A stretch of 24,009 nucleotides of DNA. It comes from an uncultured Dorea sp. GTDB lineage: Bacteria; Bacillota; Clostridia; Lachnospirales; Lachnospiraceae. Numbering within the stretch: position 1 is the stretch's first letter; each line of letters opens with the position of its first letter. The position numbers were made by a program, and so were the translations under genes. Of this stretch, positions 20,820 to 24,009 are shown piece after piece. The notes beneath the pieces are model-generated. The model was not told the DNA's origin. It made no database searches and saw only the letters and a list, made by a program, of their open reading frames with translations. The DNA lies in contig CAJTOH010000003.1 in assembly GCA_910577685.1 (NCBI GenBank), positions 1 to 24,009 of the forward strand, in the 5' to 3' direction.

Positions 20820-23800
20820 TTGGATAAATATGAATATAGGGTGAAAACAGAGCAGATGCAGGAGCATATGGAGAAGAAGCAGTATAAGAAGGCAATGGAG
20901 ATTGCCGATACGATTGACTGGCGTAGGGTCAAGAATGTTTCTACTCTTAATACAGTAAGTGAAATCTATGAATATAACGGCGAATACCAAAAGAGCCGGG
21001 ATATTTTATTTGTTGCGTTCGACAGGTCTCCGGGGAGCAGGAAGATCGCGTATCGACTGGGGCTTCTGGCTCTGAGGATTGGTGATATTGAAGAGGCTGC
21101 GGATTGTTATGAGGAGTTTGTAAAGCTGGCTCCGAAGGATCCGAATCAGTATATATTAAAGTACAAGATTTTGAGGGCTCAGGGTGCGCCGCTGAGCGAC
21201 CAGATTGCTGCGCTTGAGGATTTTAAGAAGGCGGAATATATCGAAAAATGGGCGTATGAGCTGGCGCGGCTGTACCATGAGGCGGGTATGACGGCGGAGT
21301 GTTTGGAGGAGTGCGACGACCTGATCCTGTGGTTCAGCGAGGGCAGGTATGTCTATCAGGCTATGGAGCTTAAGCTGCAGTATAAGCCGTTGACTCCGCT
21401 TCAACAGGAGAAGTATGATTCACGTCCGGGCGCGTCCAGAAAGAGCCGTCCGGTGAAGCGCAATACTACTGCGAAACCGCCGGTTCCGTTGGAGGAAGTG
21501 ATCCGAGGGGAGGCTCCGGTCAGGAAAGAGGTACTTCGGAGAGTGACTGAGACGGCTTTAAAGGCAGATCAGGAGGCATTAGAGGCTGAGGATGCGGCGG
21601 AGGAAAAGAATGAACCTGACCAGACAGAAGGTTCCGGCAGGCAGAATACGTCAAAGCTTGGAAAGACTCAATCTATCTCTAAGGTTGTGAAGGGCGCGAC
21701 GCTTCAGGAGGCGCTTGCAAATGGGATGGCATTGGCTAATGGTATCCGAAGTGTGGAGAAGACGGTTGCAAAGGTGAAAGAAGGAATTCGTCAGGTTACC
21801 GGTCAGATACATATGGAGGCGCTTGTAGAGAAGCGGGGAGCAGAAGGCAAAAAGGAGGAGCCTGTACCGAAGAAGGAGCAGGCTCAGTTGGAGGTAAAAG
21901 AAGAGAAGAAGGAAGCGGCGGCCCCGGCTCCGGCTCGTCCTGCGGGAGCAGGCAGAACTGCGAGGAAACCGGCTCCAAAGCCGTTGGATAAGAAGACGGA
22001 TGCACTTAGAGTTACCGGACAGATGCGGATTGAGGAGATTTTGCAGGAGTGGGAGGCAAAACAGAAGGCTAATGCGGAGGCTATTGAGCGTCAGAGAGAG
22101 GAAGACGATGAGAGGCTTCGCAGGGAGCGGGATGAGATCGGTCTGCGTAAGGAGCTGGAACGCCGTGAGGCAGAGAGAAAAGCGGCCGAGGAGAAGAAGG
22201 CTTTAGAGGCAGGCGCGACCCAGAGAATTACACCGGAAGGTTTACAGAAACTTGCAGAGAAGGAAGCTTTAAGAAGGGCGGCGGAGAGGAAAGCGGCCGA
22301 GGAAGCGGCTGCACGAAAGGCGGCGGAAGAGGAGGCTGCAAGGAAGGCGGAGGAAGAAGAGGCTGCCCGTAAGCTGGCGGCGGAGGAAGCTGCAAGGAAG
22401 GCGGCAGCCGAGGAAGCTGCAAGGAAGGCAGCGGCCGAAGAAGCTATAAGAAAAGCAGCGGAAAAAGAAGCTGCAAAGAGGGCGGCGGAAGAAGAGGCCG
22501 CAAGAAAGGCGGCGGAGGAAGAAGCTGCGAAGAGGGCGGAAGAAGAGGCCGCGAGAAAAGCGGCGGAAGAAGAAGCCATAAGAAAAGCAGAGGACGAGGA
22601 GGCTGCGCGAAAGGCAGCGGAAGAAGAGGCCGCGAGAAAAGCAGCCGAGGAAGAAGCCGTGCAAAAGGCAGCCGGGGAAGAAGCTGTGCGTCAGCAAGAG
22701 GAGGCCGCAAGAAAAGCGGCGGAGGAAGAAGCCGCGCGAAAGGCAGCGGAAGAGAGAGCCGCACGGGAGTTTGCAAGAAGGGCGGCCGAGGTGAAAGCTG
22801 CGGAAGAAGTAGTGAGAAAGGCAGCGGAGGCGGAAGCTGCAAGGAAGGCGGCGGAGGCAGAAGCAGTAAAGAAAGCGTCCGGGGAGGATGATGCAAAGAA
22901 AGCAGCGGATTCAGAAGCCGTAAGAAAGGCAATACAGGAAGAGGCCGCGAGGATCGCAGTAGAAGAAGAGGCCGCAAGAAAGGCTGCAAAAGAGGATGCC
23001 GCACGGAAAGCGTTGAAGGAAGCAGAGCTTCGCAAAGCTATAAAGGAAGCCGCGAAAAAGTCGGAAGAAGCACAGAGAGCCGCAAAAGAAGAAGCAGTGC
23101 GTAAGGCAGCGGAGGAAGAAACTGTAAGAAAAGCTGCAAAAGAAGAAGGGGATAAAGCCGGAGACAAGAGTAAGGCTGCAAAGAAGAAGGTTAAGCAGAC
23201 GACGAAGGAAAATATTGCCGCGGAGCTGCATGAAGAAAAGATTGTTATTGCCGCGGGCGGGAAGACGCAGCGAATCCCGGACGATATAGTAAGGCTTATG
23301 GAAGAGCTTGGCGGTAATTCCGCTGAATTCGGGGATATGGATATCTTTGGAGAACCGGCTGCGGATGAGAAGTTAATTAGCGAGATCGTTGAGAATAGAT
23401 ATCAGGGTCAGGACGCCGAAGAGGATTTTGACGAAGGCGATTTTGACGAGGAAGATTTCGGCGTAGAAGATTACGGTGATTTTGATATTGAGGATCAGTT
23501 GGAAGAGGCAGAAGAAGAGGACGGCTTTGAAGAGGATAATATTGAGGAAGATAGTTTAGAGGAAGAAGCCGGGAATGATATTGAGGAGGAAGACTTTGGA
23601 GAGGATAATCCGGAAGTAGATTTTGGAGACGGCTTTGAGGAGGACAATTCAAAAGAAGATAACTTCGAAAAGGAGTCGGAGGATAGCTTTGAGGGAGAGG
23701 ACTTCGAGGAGGACGAACTAGAGGAAGACTTTGGAGAAGAAGAGGAATTTGCAGAAAGCTTCGGGGAAGAAGAGCTTGAAGAGGGAGACGAAGGATTCGA

Positions 23801-24009
23801 GGAGGAAGACGAAGACTTCGAGGAAGAAGGTTTTGAGGAGGAAGACGAAGGATTCGAAGAGGAAGAGTTTGGAGAAGACGAAGGATTCGAAGAGGAAGAG
23901 TTTGAAGAAGACGAAGGACTCGAGGAAGAAGACTTTGAGGAGGAAGACGAAGGATTCGAAGAGGAAGAGTTTGGAGAAGACGAAGGATTCGAAGAGGAAG
24001 AGTTTGAGG
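20820..24009 (+). CDS. Large TPR, charged-helix and acidic-tail protein (partial, runs off window)
   Basis: One open frame of at least 1063 codons without a stop before the edge. TTG at 20820 follows GAGGTG by about 6 nt; no ATG has a better site. Residues about 18-175 look like tetratricopeptide repeats (YRLGLLALRIGDIEEAADCY, then ELARLYHEAGMTAECLEECD). A basic/proline-rich linker carries VTGQIHMEAL (326) and again VTGQMRIEEIL (398). Residues about 494-777 form a long E/A/R/K-rich helix with a 9-residue period. Residues 778-865 look folded (TQRIPDDIVRLMEELGG). From about 866 to the edge it is almost only Glu, Asp, Phe and Gly. A C-terminal domain may follow outside the window. No signal peptide is seen. 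A scaffold or protein-interaction role is inferred, and no function is known to me. Confidence 0.85.
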   Translation, partial: MDKYEYRVKTEQMQEHMEKKQYKKAMEIADTIDWRRVKNVSTLNTVSEIYEYNGEYQKSRDILFVAFDRSPGSRKIAYRLGLLALRIGDIEEAADCYEEFVKLAPKDPNQYILKYKILRAQGAPLSDQIAALEDFKKAEYIEKWAYELARLYHEAGMTAECLEECDDLILWFSEGRYVYQAMELKLQYKPLTPLQQEKYDSRPGASRKSRPVKRNTTAKPPVPLEEVIRGEAPVRKEVLRRVTETALKADQEALEAEDAAEEKNEPDQTEGSGRQNTSKLGKTQSISKVVKGATLQEALANGMALANGIRSVEKTVAKVKEGIRQVTGQIHMEALVEKRGAEGKKEEPVPKKEQAQLEVKEEKKEAAAPAPARPAGAGRTARKPAPKPLDKKTDALRVTGQMRIEEILQEWEAKQKANAEAIERQREEDDERLRRERDEIGLRKELERREAERKAAEEKKALEAGATQRITPEGLQKLAEKEALRRAAERKAAEEAAARKAAEEEAARKAEEEEAARKLAAEEAARKAAAEEAARKAAAEEAIRKAAEKEAAKRAAEEEAARKAAEEEAAKRAEEEAARKAAEEEAIRKAEDEEAARKAAEEEAARKAAEEEAVQKAAGEEAVRQQEEAARKAAEEEAARKAAEERAAREFARRAAEVKAAEEVVRKAAEAEAARKAAEAEAVKKASGEDDAKKAADSEAVRKAIQEEAARIAVEEEAARKAAKEDAARKALKEAELRKAIKEAAKKSEEAQRAAKEEAVRKAAEEETVRKAAKEEGDKAGDKSKAAKKKVKQTTKENIAAELHEEKIVIAAGGKTQRIPDDIVRLMEELGGNSAEFGDMDIFGEPAADEKLISEIVENRYQGQDAEEDFDEGDFDEEDFGVEDYGDFDIEDQLEEAEEEDGFEEDNIEEDSLEEEAGNDIEEEDFGEDNPEVDFGDGFEEDNSKEDNFEKESEDSFEGEDFEEDELEEDFGEEEEFAESFGEEELEEGDEGFEEEDEDFEEEGFEEEDEGFEEEEFGEDEGFEEEEFEEDEGLEEEDFEEEDEGFEEEEFGEDEGFEEEEFE
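22299..23148 (+). repeat. Degenerate 27-bp coding repeats (9-residue helix period)
   Basis: About 28-30 units of EEAARKAAE with substitutions (V, I or L at the third or fourth Ala position; KR for RK). Glu and Lys/Arg are spaced for i to i+4 salt bridges, as in single charged helices and the TolA stalk. A few irregular units (around 22770-22800 and 23035-23080) break the register. Confidence 0.88.
23832..24007 (+). repeat. 74-bp exact direct repeat in the acidic region
   Basis: 23832-23905 and 23934-24007 are identical over 74 bp with an offset of 102 bp (34 codons), so frame is kept. Within each copy a shorter 33-bp unit (EDEGFEEEEFG) is itself repeated. The window ends at the second copy, so the array may go on. 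Confidence 0.92.

Noticed and set aside
22091..23652. Several long minus-strand frames rich in Ala/Ser or Leu/Pro
   Set aside because: They are shadows of the repetitive plus-strand coding sequence, which is one uninterrupted frame from the TTG at 20820.

Overview
The window looks like chromosomal DNA of a Gram-positive anaerobe of the Clostridia, most likely the Lachnospiraceae. This is inferred from three things: the family types (clostridial Pgi, RicT/YaaT, BioY, ECF sigma with a beta-propeller partner), strong AGGAGG ribosome sites with sigma-A promoters, and a Bacillus-like yaaO–holB–ricT–trmN6–rsmI gene order. No rRNA, tRNA or CRISPR array was seen.

Layout. 1-2030 is AT-rich and partly decayed. 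It holds a leftward gene resembling the TIGR04255 group, the wreck of an ISL3-family transposase carrying a perfect 23-bp foldback, and a small leftward TSCPD protein. 2151-4691 has mtnN (MTA/SAH nucleosidase) with its own promoter, then a three-helix membrane protein whose cytosolic-type tail is built of two unrelated tandem repeat arrays (13-residue and 14-residue periods).

4688-11656 is one tightly packed rightward operon of seven genes: pgi, an Orn/Lys/Arg decarboxylase-type PLP enzyme, a divergent guanylate-kinase-like gene in the slot that tmk occupies in Bacillus, holB, ricT, trmN6-like and rsmI. It mixes central carbon metabolism, replication clamp loading, RNA processing and RNA methylation. 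11888-13045 is an orphan MsmX/UgpC-type sugar ABC ATPase with a strong terminator. 13058-16643 is a CdaR/PucR-type regulator followed by a YbhJ-like aconitase-superfamily hydratase. 16698-19271 is an ECF sigma factor followed by a membrane-anchored beta-propeller protein, then a bidirectional terminator facing leftward bioY.

bioY is controlled by a consensus promoter overlapped by a BirA-type operator (TTGTCAAC-N15-GTTTACAA). A possible 14-codon leader ORF ends by overlapping its start. 20000-20640 is AT-rich: a strong promoter and a hairpin terminator bracket about 500 nt holding only broken reading-frame pieces. From 20820 to the window edge runs a very large TTG-started protein, incomplete here, with a TPR-like head, a long 9-residue-period charged helix and an extremely acidic tail with recent DNA duplications.

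No complete novel defence or mobile system is visible. The less explained items are the repeat-built membrane protein, the large TPR/helix/acidic protein, the short transcription unit before it, and the sigma/beta-propeller pair.
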